Program-made: the position numbers and the translations under genes
Assembly (NCBI GenBank): GCA_937996655.1
Contig: CALKUK010000014.1
Span: 248,001-312,000, forward strand
Source of the DNA: an uncultured Sphingomonadaceae bacterium
GTDB taxonomy: Bacteria; Pseudomonadota; Alphaproteobacteria; Sphingomonadales; Sphingomonadaceae
Reading direction: 5' to 3'
DNA: 64,000 bases
Shown: in pieces, positions 44,442-53,364 of the stretch
How the letters are laid out: the number at the start of each line of letters is the position of its first letter
Numbering within the stretch: position 1 is the stretch's first letter
The notes under the pieces: generated by a model
What the model was told of the DNA's origin: nothing
What the model saw: the letters and a program-made list of their open reading frames with translations, nothing else
Databases searched by the model: none

Positions 44442-46030
44442 TGGACGGCGACGTCCTCATCATCGGATCCGGCGCGGCCGGGCTGACGGCGGCGTTGCAA
44501 CTGGCGCAGGATAAGAAGGTCATTGTCCTTGCCAAAGGCGCCATCTCGGATGGGGCGACGAGCTGGGCGCAGGGCGGCATTGCGGCTGTCCTTGAGACGA
44601 CCGACACGTTTGAAAGCCATGTCGAAGACACGATGGTCGCAGGTGCCGGTCTAAATAACCGGGTGATCGTTGAACATGTCGTCGCCAACGCACCGGCGGC
44701 CATCGAACGGCTTGCTGATTTGGGCGTGCCGTTCGATCTGGGGGATGACAAGCACTGGCATCTGACGCGCGAAGGGGGGCATTCCCACCGGCGGATTGTG
44801 CATGTGCACGATGCGACCGGCCTCGCCGTGCAGCAGGCGCTCGAAAAGGCGGCGCGGGACCATCCGAACATCACGCTGGTGCCGGACCGGGTGGCGATCG
44901 ACCTCATCATGGGGCGTCATCAGGAACGCTTTTCAACGAGCGGACGCATCCACGGCGTCTATGCGCTCAACCGGACCACCGGAAAGGTGGAGACCTTCAC
45001 CGCGCGCGCGACCATTCTTGCCTGTGGCGGGGCAGGGCGGACGTATCTTTATTCCACCGCCCCACGCGGCGCGACGGGCGACGGCATCGCCATGGCCTGG
45101 CGCGCGGGCTGCCGGATCTCCAACATGGAATTCATGCAATTCCACCCCACCTGCCTCTACAATCTGGAGGTCAAAAACTTCCTGATCACAGAGGCTGTGC
45201 GCGGCGAGGGCGGGCATCTGAAGATCCCCAAGGGGTTTCCGGGAGGGGGCGAACGCTTCATGCCGCGCTTTGACGAGCGCGGGGAACTTGCCCCGCGTGA
45301 CATCGTCGCGCGCGCCATTGACCATGAGATTAAGCGGCTCGGCCTTGATTTCGTGCATCTGGATATCAGCCACAAAGACCCGGCGTTCGTGCGGGAGCAT
45401 TTCCCGAACATATATGAAAAGCTGATGGGCCTTGGCATCGACATCACCAAGGAGCCGATCCCGGTGGTGCCGGCGCAGCATTATACGTGCGGCGGCGTGA
45501 TGGTGGACATGGATGGCCGCACCGATGCCCCCGGCCTTTATGCGGCGGGTGAAGTCACCCAATCGGGCCTACACGGCGCAAACCGCCTTGCGTCTAATTC
45601 CCTGCTGGAATGTCTTGTCTTCGGCGATGCCTGCGCTGCGCATATCGACGCCAATTGGGATAGCCTGCCGCCCGCACCGGACATCCGCCCCTGGGATGCC
45701 AGCCGTGTGACCGACAGCGATGAGGAAGTCGTCATCCAGCAATGCTGGCGCGAAATCCGGCACTTCATGTGGAATTTTGTCGGCATCGTGCGCACGACCA
45801 AAAGGCTGGAGCGCGCAAAGCACCGCATTGATCTGCTGCGGCAGGAGGTGGAGGATTATTACAGCCACTTCCGCGTGACGCCCGACCTGATCGAACTGCG
45901 CAATCTGGTCGAGGTGGCTGACCTCATCATCCGCTCTGCCCTGCAGCGCAAGGAAAGTCGCGGCCTGCACTATACGCTCGATTATCCAAAGACGCTGGCT
46001 TTGGCGCAAGACACTGTGCTGGTGCCCTGA
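44441..46030 (+). CDS. nadB: L-aspartate oxidase
   Basis: FAD enzyme oxidising aspartate to iminoaspartate, the first step of de novo NAD synthesis. The dinucleotide fold is VLIIGSGAAGLTAALQLA; other marks are SWAQGGIAAVL, EGGHSHRRIVHVHDATG, HYTCGGVMVDMDGRT and GEVTQSGLHGANRLASNSLLE. The length is 529 residues. nadA and nadC are not nearby. It overlaps the ABC gene by one base. Confidence 0.95.
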   Translation: MDGDVLIIGSGAAGLTAALQLAQDKKVIVLAKGAISDGATSWAQGGIAAVLETTDTFESHVEDTMVAGAGLNNRVIVEHVVANAPAAIERLADLGVPFDLGDDKHWHLTREGGHSHRRIVHVHDATGLAVQQALEKAARDHPNITLVPDRVAIDLIMGRHQERFSTSGRIHGVYALNRTTGKVETFTARATILACGGAGRTYLYSTAPRGATGDGIAMAWRAGCRISNMEFMQFHPTCLYNLEVKNFLITEAVRGEGGHLKIPKGFPGGGERFMPRFDERGELAPRDIVARAIDHEIKRLGLDFVHLDISHKDPAFVREHFPNIYEKLMGLGIDITKEPIPVVPAQHYTCGGVMVDMDGRTDAPGLYAAGEVTQSGLHGANRLASNSLLECLVFGDACAAHIDANWDSLPPAPDIRPWDASRVTDSDEEVVIQQCWREIRHFMWNFVGIVRTTKRLERAKHRIDLLRQEVEDYYSHFRVTPDLIELRNLVEVADLIIRSALQRKESRGLHYTLDYPKTLALAQDTVLVP

Positions 46031-46079
46031 CTCCCCAACGTTTGTGTCTCGACGTCGCTCGACACAAACGGAAGTAGGC

Positions 46080-46274
46080 CTATTCCTCCGCCTCAAAAAT
46101 CTGCTCGATCTTGGCATCGAACAGGGCGGCAATGCGGAAGGCGAGGGGGAGGGACGGATCATATTTTCCCGTCTCGATCGCATTGACCGACTGGCGCGAT
46201 ATGCCGAGCCGCTCGGCCAGATCCTGCTGGCTCCAATCGCGTTCGGCGCGCAAGGATTTCAGGCGGTTCTTCAT
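46080..46274 (-). CDS. XRE-family transcriptional regulator
   Basis: 64-residue helix-turn-helix protein consisting essentially of one domain (LKSLRAERDWSQQDLAERLG, then ISRQSVNAIETGKYDPSLPLA). The form is that of small YozG-like repressors, often encoded next to membrane proteins of unknown role, as here. Its ATG overlaps the upstream membrane-protein stop by four bases. Likely autorepressor of the two-gene unit. Confidence 0.88.
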   Translation of the reverse strand: MKNRLKSLRAERDWSQQDLAERLGISRQSVNAIETGKYDPSLPLAFRIAALFDAKIEQIFEAEE

Positions 46275-46684
46275 GCGCAGGGCCCATCTGATCCGGTGAT
46301 GCGGCTCCAGACGGCGCTGATCCCTAAACCGATGAACCAGAAGAAGGCTGCGCCAAAGCCGCCATTGCCGGCGGGCACAACCTCATAATTCTGCAGGAAT
46401 TCCCACATGGTCATGATGGTCAGGCAAAAGGCCGTGGCGAACAGCGACTGACGCACGAACAGCATGCGCATATATTCATCCGTCTCTTCCACCAGCAGGC
46501 GGAAGATCGTCCAGAAAACCCCGAGGATCGGCAGAGCGGGCAGGACCGCCACCAGATAGGCGAACGGCTTTTCCGGCGGCATATGGCGGAACACATAGCC
46601 TGTCGCGAAGATCAGGACCATGTAGACCAGCATGAAGCCAGCAAGGCGACGCAGATAGCGAAGGATGGCGGGAGACTGGGACAT
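46271..46684 (-). CDS. Membrane protein coupled to XRE regulator
   Basis: 137-residue membrane protein from MSQSPAILRYLRRLAGFM with AAGGAG upstream of the ATG. Four hydrophobic segments are visible: about 14-34, 42-61, 78-97 and 110-127. It resembles the DUF2178-type proteins that pair with YozG-like regulators. Function is unknown; together with the regulator it makes a compact two-gene unit. Confidence 0.75.
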   Translation of the reverse strand: MSQSPAILRYLRRLAGFMLVYMVLIFATGYVFRHMPPEKPFAYLVAVLPALPILGVFWTIFRLLVEETDEYMRMLFVRQSLFATAFCLTIMTMWEFLQNYEVVPAGNGGFGAAFFWFIGLGISAVWSRITGSDGPCA

Positions 46685-46845
46685 AATCGGCTCCTTATTT
46701 GCGATGATGTAAAGGAAGCTTGTCATATTGATCACACAATGTCAAGCGACCTTGACATATCAGCGCTGCGCCGTCCCTTGCGGCCAAGCGCGGGGGCTGG
46801 CAAAGGGCGGCGCAGCATCATTTTTGCAGAAAGCCTGTTCTTCCG

Positions 46846-48840
46846 ATGACCGACATGATCCGCGTATCCCTTCCCGATGGCTCCGTCCGAGACGTCGCGC
46901 GCGGAACTACGCCGGCGGACATTGCCGCTGCCATTGGCCCCGGTCTTGCCAAGGCGGCCATTGCTGCGCGCGTGAACGGCGAACTGCGTGATATTACGCG
47001 TCCCTTTGACGGTGACAGCGAACTGGCACTTGTGACATCGCGTGATGAAGCCGACGCGCTGGAACTCGCCCGGCATGACTTTGCGCATGTGCTGGCAGAA
47101 GCCGTGCAGGCGCTGTTCCCCGGCACGCAGATCACCTTTGGCCCGTCGACCGATGACGGATTCTATTATGACTTCGCGCCGCAGCGTCCGTTTACCGAGG
47201 ATGATCTGCCCGCCATCGAAGCGAAGATGCGTGAGATTATCGCCGCTGATAAGCCACTCCGCCGCGAAGTCTTGAGCCGTGCAGACCTTATCGCGCGCTG
47301 GACCGCCGAGGGCGAGACCTTCAAGGCGGAATGGGCCGGCGAGCTTCCCGAGGGCGAAGAGCTGAGCGTCTATTGGTCGGGCGATAACTGGATGGATATG
47401 TGCCGCGGCCCGCATCTCGCCTCGACCGGCAAGCTGGACCCGCAGGCGTTTAAGCTCACGCGCGTGTCGGGCGCTTATTGGCGCGGCGACCAGAACAATG
47501 CGCAGCTCAGCCGTGTCTATGGCACCGGCTGGCTCAACAAGAAGCAACTCGACGCGCATCTGACGCGGCTTGAAGAAGCGGCCAAGCGTGACCACCGCCG
47601 TCTGGGTGCGGAGATGGACCTGTTCCACCTCCAGTCCGAAGCGCATGGCTCGGTCTTCTGGCATCCCAATGGCTATCGCATCTGGCGCGAGCTGGAGGCC
47701 TATATGCGCCGCGCCATCGACGGCGCGGGCTATCGCGAAGTGAAGACGCCGCAGGTCATGGACGCCCGCCAGTGGGAACAGTCCGGCCACTGGGGCAAGT
47801 ATCGCGAGAACATGTTCGTCATCCCTGACGAAGTGCCCAATGTCGACGATGAAGGCCCGGTGATTTCGGGTGAGGCCGACTGGATGGCGCTCAAGCCGAT
47901 GAACTGCCCGGCGCACGTCCTCATCTTCCGTCAGGGCATTAAGAGCTATCGTGATCTGCCGCTGCGCATTTACGAAAATGGCTGCTGCCACCGCAACGAA
48001 CCGCATGGTGCGCTCCACGGCCTGATGCGCGTGCGCCAGTTCACGCAGGATGACGCACACATTTTCTGCCGCGAAGACCAGATCGTTGCTGAGGTGCAGG
48101 ATTTCTGCGCGCTGGCCGACCGCATCTACAAGCATTTCGGCTTCACCTATTCGATCAAACTCGCGCTGCGCCCTGAAAAGCGCTTCGGCAGCGATGCCGA
48201 TTGGGACAAGGCCGAAAATGAGCTGCGCGATGCTGTGGCCCGTGCGGGCCTGGCTACGCCCGAATATGGCTGGGAAGAATTGCCCGGCGAAGGCGCGTTC
48301 TATGCGCCCAAGCTTGAATGGCATCTCACCGACGCCATCGGCCGCACCTGGCAGGTCGGCACGATCCAGTCAGACCGCGTCCTGCCGGAACGTCTCGATG
48401 CGAGCTATGTCGGCGAAGATGGTGAAAAGCACCGTCCCGTCATGCTCCACCGCGCGATCTTCGGCTCCTATGAGCGGTTCATCGGCATCTTGATTGAGCA
48501 TTATGCCGGTCGCTTCCCCAGCTGGCTCGCGCCCGTGCAGGCGGTCGTCGCGACCATCGTGTCGGATGCGGATGGCTATGCCGAAGCGGTCGCTGAGAAG
48601 CTCACCGCAGCAGGCCTGCGTGTCGAGACCGATCTGCGCAATGAGAAGATCAACTATAAGGTGCGCGAACATTCGCTGGCGAAGGTGCCGCAACTGTTGG
48701 TCGTCGGGATGCGCGAAGCGGAAGAAGGCAAGGTCGCCATCCGAACGCTCGGCTCTGACGGGCAGCGGATCATGACGCTGGATGAAGCGATTGCGATGCT
48801 GACGGCCGAAGCAACGGCACCGGATATGCGGGCGGCTTAA
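46846..48840 (+). CDS. thrS: Threonyl-tRNA synthetase
   Basis: Class II synthetase with the full bacterial layout: N-terminal TGS domain (RVSLPDGSVRDVARG), the HDFAHVLAEAVQ editing domain, catalytic core with MNCPAHVLIF (zinc Cys), YENGCCHRNEPHGALHGL and DDAHIF (zinc His), then LHRAIFGSYERF and an anticodon-binding domain at the end. 664 residues. The start is ATG at 46846, divergent from the membrane/XRE unit. Confidence 0.97.
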   Translation: MTDMIRVSLPDGSVRDVARGTTPADIAAAIGPGLAKAAIAARVNGELRDITRPFDGDSELALVTSRDEADALELARHDFAHVLAEAVQALFPGTQITFGPSTDDGFYYDFAPQRPFTEDDLPAIEAKMREIIAADKPLRREVLSRADLIARWTAEGETFKAEWAGELPEGEELSVYWSGDNWMDMCRGPHLASTGKLDPQAFKLTRVSGAYWRGDQNNAQLSRVYGTGWLNKKQLDAHLTRLEEAAKRDHRRLGAEMDLFHLQSEAHGSVFWHPNGYRIWRELEAYMRRAIDGAGYREVKTPQVMDARQWEQSGHWGKYRENMFVIPDEVPNVDDEGPVISGEADWMALKPMNCPAHVLIFRQGIKSYRDLPLRIYENGCCHRNEPHGALHGLMRVRQFTQDDAHIFCREDQIVAEVQDFCALADRIYKHFGFTYSIKLALRPEKRFGSDADWDKAENELRDAVARAGLATPEYGWEELPGEGAFYAPKLEWHLTDAIGRTWQVGTIQSDRVLPERLDASYVGEDGEKHRPVMLHRAIFGSYERFIGILIEHYAGRFPSWLAPVQAVVATIVSDADGYAEAVAEKLTAAGLRVETDLRNEKINYKVREHSLAKVPQLLVVGMREAEEGKVAIRTLGSDGQRIMTLDEAIAMLTAEATAPDMRAA

Positions 48841-48862
48841 GGCGCAAATAGGCTATTTTATT

Positions 48863-48958
48863 CCGTGATCCTGAACTTGTTTCAGGATCCATGGACAACA
48901 TTGCTCTAGGGCTTGCATCGCAGCTGTCCATAGATTCCGGCCTCCGCCGGAATGACGG
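48863..48958. repeat. Nested intergenic palindromes between thrS and the dehydrogenase gene
   Basis: Contains GATCCTGAA...TTCAGGATC (48867-48889), an outer pair near 48891-48896 and 48925-48930 (TGGACA and TGTCCA), and ATTCCGGCCTCCGCCGGAAT (48934-48953). Lies between convergent gene ends. Confidence 0.78.
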
Positions 48959-48968
48959 TTGATCGATG

Positions 48969-49754
48969 CTATTGCGCCGTCCACCCGCCATCGACGACCA
49001 TGTTGGCGCCGGTCACCGCACTGGCCTCATCGCGGCACAGGAACAGCGCCATGGCGGCGATCTGGTTGGGCATGACGAACTGCTTTTGCGGGATTGCGCC
49101 CAGCAGCACATCGTTGATCACCTGATCGCGGGTCATGTCGCGCGTCTTCATCGTGTCGGGGATCTGGTTTTCGATCAGCGGCGTCCAGACATAGCCCGGA
49201 GAGATGCAGTTCACCGTGATGCCCTTTTGCGCGACCTCTAGGGCCGCCGTCCGGGTCAGACCCATCAGGCCGTGCTTGGCCGCGTTATAGGCGGACTTAT
49301 TGGGGCTCGCGACCATCGAGTGGGCAGAGGCAGTGGAGATGATCCGGCCCCAGCCCTTGTCCTTCATGAACGGCAGCGCGGCCCGCATCGCGTGGAAGGG
49401 TGCGGAGAGCAGGATCGCAATCAGCTGATCCCATTTTTCAAGCGGATATTCGTCCAAGGGGGCGACATGCTGGATGCCGGCATTGTTGATCAGGATGTCT
49501 GGACCGCCGAGCGTATCATGGCAGGTCTGCACCATGGCCGCGATCTCGTCAGGCTTGGTCATATCCGCGCCGGACCAGATCGCCTTGGCGCCGCTTGTAG
49601 CTTCAAGCGCCGCGCGCTGTGCCTCAATGGCGGCCGCATCGCCGAAGCCGTTGATCATGACGGACGCGCCTTCGGCGGCGAGGGCCGTCGCGCAGGCGGC
49701 CCCAATTCCTGATGTGGACCCGGTGATCAGCGCGGTCTTGCCCTTGAGGATCAT
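48969..49754 (-). CDS. bdhA: 3-hydroxybutyrate dehydrogenase (SDR family)
   Basis: NAD-dependent oxidoreductase converting 3-hydroxybutyrate and acetoacetate, used in polyhydroxybutyrate turnover. TGSTSGIG (residues 11-18) is the cofactor loop and Y156/K160 the catalytic pair (SAYNAAKHG); NNAGIQHVAPLDEYP and the end VTGANMVVDGGWTAQ fit this subgroup. 261 residues from MILKGKTAL, with GGGAG seven bases ahead. Substrate specificity is by family resemblance. Confidence 0.85.
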   Translation of the reverse strand: MILKGKTALITGSTSGIGAACATALAAEGASVMINGFGDAAAIEAQRAALEATSGAKAIWSGADMTKPDEIAAMVQTCHDTLGGPDILINNAGIQHVAPLDEYPLEKWDQLIAILLSAPFHAMRAALPFMKDKGWGRIISTASAHSMVASPNKSAYNAAKHGLMGLTRTAALEVAQKGITVNCISPGYVWTPLIENQIPDTMKTRDMTRDQVINDVLLGAIPQKQFVMPNQIAAMALFLCRDEASAVTGANMVVDGGWTAQ

Positions 49755-49840
49755 GTGAAACTCCCGTTGCTTAGCCTCCTGCGATTGCATCAGGCGCGGC
49801 TGCGGTGCAATGTCTTTCGCGTGAAGAGCGGGAGCAAGCC

Positions 49841-50752
49841 ATGCGTCTAGACGATATTGATACCTCGGGCGTCGATGTTGAGGATCAGCGCGGATCGGGC
49901 GGGCGTGGCTTCCCCATGGGCGGTGGCGGCGGAATGCTGTCTTTGGGCCGGGGCCGTATGGGCTGCGGGACCATCATCTTGCTGCTCGCTTTGTTTCTGA
50001 TCGGGCCAAAGCTTGGGATTGACCCTTGGCAGATTATTGGCGGCGGCGGGCAGATCGCGCCGGTGGAACAGACGCAGCAGGCCCCTGTCGGTCAAACAGG
50101 CACGCAAGGCTGTGAAGTGAATGCCGCCAGCAAGTTTAGCTGTCGGGTGCTGGCATCGGCTAATGACACCTGGGCCAAGGCATTCCCGCCGGGGAAATAT
50201 ACCAAACCCAAGATTGTGTTTTATACGCAGAACGGCCGGTCAGGCTGCGGTGCGGCGCAATCGGCGATGGGGCCATTTTATTGCCCGGCCGATCAGGGCA
50301 TTTATCTCGATACCGATTTCTATGCGGAACTGTCGCAGCGCTTTGGCGCGGCGGGGGATTTTGCGCAGGCCTATGTCATCGCGCATGAGGTGGGGCATCA
50401 CATCCAGTATCTGACGGGCATTGCCGATCAGGTCCGCCAATATCAGTCACGCGCGAACGAGGTGGAGGGCAATAAGCTCCAAGTGGCGATGGAGTTGCAG
50501 GCGGATTGCTATGCCGGTGTCTGGGCAGCGAAGAATAAGGAGCGGATGGAACCGGGTGATCTGGAAGAAGGTCTTCGCGCCGCGCATCAGATTGGCGACG
50601 ATGTGCTTCAAAAGGCCGCCCAAGGCCGGGTCGTGCCGGAAGCCTTCACCCATGGGTCGGCCGAACAGCGCATGGCTTGGCTGAAGCGCGGGCTCGATAC
50701 GGGTGATCCTGACCGGTGTGACACGTTCCAGACCGTGCAGCTCGACCGCTAG
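49841..50752 (+). CDS. Neutral zinc metallopeptidase (YpfJ-like)
   Basis: Predicted membrane-anchored protease of 303 residues. After a Gly-rich cytoplasmic stretch there is one membrane helix (ILLLALFLIGP), then a metal centre HEVGHH at 182-187 (IAHEVGHHIQ) and a third-ligand/structural region MELQADCYAGVWA. The family (DUF/COG of YpfJ) has no defined substrate. A GGAGCAAGCC precedes the ATG used. It starts a plus-strand pair with ldcA. Confidence 0.88.
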   Translation: MRLDDIDTSGVDVEDQRGSGGRGFPMGGGGGMLSLGRGRMGCGTIILLLALFLIGPKLGIDPWQIIGGGGQIAPVEQTQQAPVGQTGTQGCEVNAASKFSCRVLASANDTWAKAFPPGKYTKPKIVFYTQNGRSGCGAAQSAMGPFYCPADQGIYLDTDFYAELSQRFGAAGDFAQAYVIAHEVGHHIQYLTGIADQVRQYQSRANEVEGNKLQVAMELQADCYAGVWAAKNKERMEPGDLEEGLRAAHQIGDDVLQKAAQGRVVPEAFTHGSAEQRMAWLKRGLDTGDPDRCDTFQTVQLDR

Positions 50753-50764
50753 AGGGATGTCCAG

Positions 50765-51616
50765 GTGCGCATAGCGATCATCGCGCCGTCCTGTCGGCTG
50801 GAAGAGGCGGTGGCGGACAAGCTGCCCGCACTGCTGCGGGAGGCGCTGGGGGCAGATGCACCGGAATTGGTCATCCATCCCCAATGCTTCCTGTCAGAAG
50901 GTCATTTTGCGGGGCCGGATGCGGCGCGGGCCGATGCCTTTGTGGAGATGGCGAATGATCCGTCGATCGACGCGGTCTGGTTTGCGCGCGGCGGCTATGG
51001 CGCCAACCGCATGGCGGAAGATGCGTTGGCGCGGCTCAAGTCTCCGGCGGCGGACAAGCGCTATCTCGGCTATTCGGATGGCGGCTTCCTGCTCGCCGGT
51101 CTTTATGCGCGTGGCATCGGGCAGGTGGCGCACGGACCCATGCCAAGCGATCTGAAACGCACCGGTGGGGATGCCGCTGTGTTGCGTGGGCTGGAGTGGT
51201 TGATGACCGGGGCAGCCCCTGCATTCGGGGAACCGACGTTTCCTGCGGTCAACATCGCCCCGCCGCTTACCGGCGTGCCCGTTAAGCGCGCCGCCTTCAA
51301 CCTCACCGTCCTCAGCCAGTTGCTCGGCACGTCGCTGCAGCCCGACCTCACGGACCATGTCCTGATGGTGGAAGAGGTGGGTGAATATATGTACCGCATC
51401 GACCGCAGCCTGTTTCATGTCACCGGCAATCCCGGCATCCGCGCGGTCGCCGGGCTGCAATTGGGGCGGTGCAGCGATGTGCCCGACAATGATCCTGACT
51501 TTGTCCTCCATGAAGAAGAGGTGGCACGCCACTGGTGTTCCAAGTCAGGGATCGCCTGGCTGGGCCGCGCGGACATCGGGCATGATGCGGACAATAAGAT
51601 TGTGCCGTTCGGGTGA
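50765..51616 (+). CDS. ldcA: LD-carboxypeptidase (S66 family, muropeptide type)
   Basis: Serine peptidase releasing D-Ala from tetrapeptide stems during cell-wall recycling. The nucleophile is S104 in YLGYSDGGF; the Gly-rich ARGGYGANRM and the downstream EEVGEYMYRIDR carry the Glu, and the HYFS-like C-terminal His is in RADIGHDADNK. Start is GTG, 13 bases after the metallopeptidase stop. 283 residues. With NagZ this is a second recycling enzyme in the window. Confidence 0.87.
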   Translation: MRIAIIAPSCRLEEAVADKLPALLREALGADAPELVIHPQCFLSEGHFAGPDAARADAFVEMANDPSIDAVWFARGGYGANRMAEDALARLKSPAADKRYLGYSDGGFLLAGLYARGIGQVAHGPMPSDLKRTGGDAAVLRGLEWLMTGAAPAFGEPTFPAVNIAPPLTGVPVKRAAFNLTVLSQLLGTSLQPDLTDHVLMVEEVGEYMYRIDRSLFHVTGNPGIRAVAGLQLGRCSDVPDNDPDFVLHEEEVARHWCSKSGIAWLGRADIGHDADNKIVPFG

Positions 51617-51630
51617 ATTTCTTGTGTGTC

Positions 51631-51650
51631 ATCCCCGCGATAGCGGGGAT
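51631..51650. repeat. Short palindrome (ATCCCCGCGA/TAGCGGGGAT)
   Basis: A single 20-base palindromic unit 15 bases after the ldcA stop, with GTCA just before it, resembling one half of the double-hairpin repeats elsewhere in the window. Between convergent ldcA and the degP-like gene. Confidence 0.7.
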
Positions 51651-51675
51651 CCGGTCCGGGGCCCATAAACCGCCC

Positions 51676-51709
51676 AAGAAAAAGGGCGACAGGATTGCTC
51701 CTGCCGCCC
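51676..51709 (-). terminator. Rho-independent terminator of the degP-like gene
   Basis: On the minus strand GGGCGGCAGG pairs with CCTGTCGCCC around AGCAAT, then TTTTTCTT. Located 27 bases after the stop. Confidence 0.85.
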
Positions 51710-51735
51710 CCATGTCCCTGCCTGGGATCTCGTGA

Positions 51736-53256
51736 CTATTTAAGCTTCACCGCAATATAGCGGGGCGGGTTGCTGCCGCGCTGGATGAAGAGGAGAACGT
51801 TGTTGCGTCCGGCCTTTTTGGCGGCCGTCGTTACAGCGTTCAGGTCTTCGGGTGATGTCGTCGGCTGCTGGTTGGCCGAGAGGATGATATCACCGCGCTG
51901 GAGGCCCTTGGCGCCGGCGTCGCTCGATGGGTCCACCGCACCGATAACGATCCCACGGGGGACAGGGTTCAGCCGCAGGGCGCGGGCAATGTCCGGTGTC
52001 AGCGCTTCGACCGCAAGGCCAAGCGATTCCTTCGTGGCATTTTGGGCGGTCTGATCGTCTTCGGGGTCAAGGCCAGGTTCGCCCTGTGTCAGCGTGGCCA
52101 GACGGTCTTCCGACGGGCGTTCGCCCAGAACGGCGGTGAAGGTCTGACGCTTGCCGCCACGGATGACTTCAATCGGCACGCGCGCGCCGACCGGGCTGTT
52201 GGCGATCAGGAAGGACAGGGTCTGGTCCGGCGTGACCTCGGATCCATTGACCTTCACGACGACGTCGCCTTCGCGCAGGCCCGCTTTGGCCGCGGCCTCA
52301 TTGGGTTCAACGCGGGCGATAAGTTCGCCGCGATTCTTGGGCAGGCCGAGTGCGTCTGCAGCACCTTCGTCGAGCGGCTGAATGCCGACGCCGAGGTAAC
52401 CGCGCTTCACACGGCCACCGCTGCGCAGCGTATCGACGACAGGCGCTGCCACTTCCGCCGGGATGGCAAAGCCAATGCCGATATTGCCGCCGGTGGGGGA
52501 AAAGATCGCGGTGTTGATGCCGATGACGTTGCCGTTCATGTCAAACATCGGGCCGCCGGAATTGCCTTGGTTGATCGAGGCGTCGGTCTGGATGTAGCGG
52601 TCCGATGGGCCGCCATTGATGTTGCGGTGGAGCGCCGAGACGATCCCTGCGGTCACCGTGCCGCCAAGGCCATAAGGGTTGCCGATGGCGACGACCCAAT
52701 CCCCCACGCGGGTGCGGGCGCTGTCGCCGAATTTCACGAAGGGCAGGTTCTTGCCTTCGATCTTCAGCACAGCAAGGTCTGACGTGGGGTCACGTCCGAC
52801 GAGCTTGGCCGGATATTCGGTCTTGTCGGGGAAGATGACCGTGATCGAACTGACAGCCGCGCCGCGCTGCCCCGGGGAGACGACATGGTTGTTGGTGACG
52901 ATATAACCATCTGACGAGATGACAAAGCCAGAGCCGAGCGACTGCGCTTCACGCGTCACGGGGCGGCCGCCATTGGCGTCGCCACCGCCGAACAAATCCC
53001 CAAAGGGCGTTCCGGCAAAGGGATTGTTGTTGGCCACCTGCACCTTTTGCGTGGTGGAAATATTGACCACGGCCGGCTGGAGACGTGCGGCAAGATCTGC
53101 AAAGCTCATCGGGGCGCCGGGGCGCGGCGCGGAGGTTGCTGAAATGGCGCCCGGTTCATTCTGGGCCTCTTGGGAAGCGGCCGGGGATTGCAGCGCAAGA
53201 GTAGCGGCCGTCCCGCCGAGCAGCATCGCCGCAGTCATGGCATAAGCGTAACGCAC
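51736..53256 (-). CDS. DegP/HtrA-like periplasmic serine protease
   Basis: Periplasmic quality-control protease of 506 residues with N-terminal signal (MRYAYAMTAAMLLGG) and GTG start. The His-Asp-Ser triad is H124 (TNNHVV), D160 (TSDLAVLKIEG) and S233 (GNSGGPMF). Two PDZ domains follow (about residues 265-370 and 400-500; RGYLGVGIQPLD and GLAVEALTPD). Possibly cotranscribed with hflK and hflC upstream, with a palindrome in the 108-base gap. Confidence 0.95.
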   Translation of the reverse strand: MRYAYAMTAAMLLGGTAATLALQSPAASQEAQNEPGAISATSAPRPGAPMSFADLAARLQPAVVNISTTQKVQVANNNPFAGTPFGDLFGGGDANGGRPVTREAQSLGSGFVISSDGYIVTNNHVVSPGQRGAAVSSITVIFPDKTEYPAKLVGRDPTSDLAVLKIEGKNLPFVKFGDSARTRVGDWVVAIGNPYGLGGTVTAGIVSALHRNINGGPSDRYIQTDASINQGNSGGPMFDMNGNVIGINTAIFSPTGGNIGIGFAIPAEVAAPVVDTLRSGGRVKRGYLGVGIQPLDEGAADALGLPKNRGELIARVEPNEAAAKAGLREGDVVVKVNGSEVTPDQTLSFLIANSPVGARVPIEVIRGGKRQTFTAVLGERPSEDRLATLTQGEPGLDPEDDQTAQNATKESLGLAVEALTPDIARALRLNPVPRGIVIGAVDPSSDAGAKGLQRGDIILSANQQPTTSPEDLNAVTTAAKKAGRNNVLLFIQRGSNPPRYIAVKLK

Positions 53257-53335
53257 TATAAAATTCCTTCTTCGATTTTCGCGTTCATCACAACATCCCG
53301 CCTGCGGAAATGAAGCGATGGGTCTGAACCGGAAT

Positions 53336-53357
53336 TGAACAGAATGCTTTCTGTTCA
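53336..53357. promoter_or_regulatory. Palindrome upstream of the degP-like gene
   Basis: Perfect eight-base arms TGAACAGA and TCTGTTCA around ATGCTT, between hflC and the degP-like gene. Could be an operator or an intercistronic hairpin; no T-run follows it. Confidence 0.45.
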
Positions 53358-53364
53358 GATAGTT

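Noticed and set aside
46732..48324. 530-residue open frame opposite thrS
   Set aside because: Antisense shadow of a conserved synthetase in GC-rich DNA; its composition and absence of motifs are typical of such shadows.
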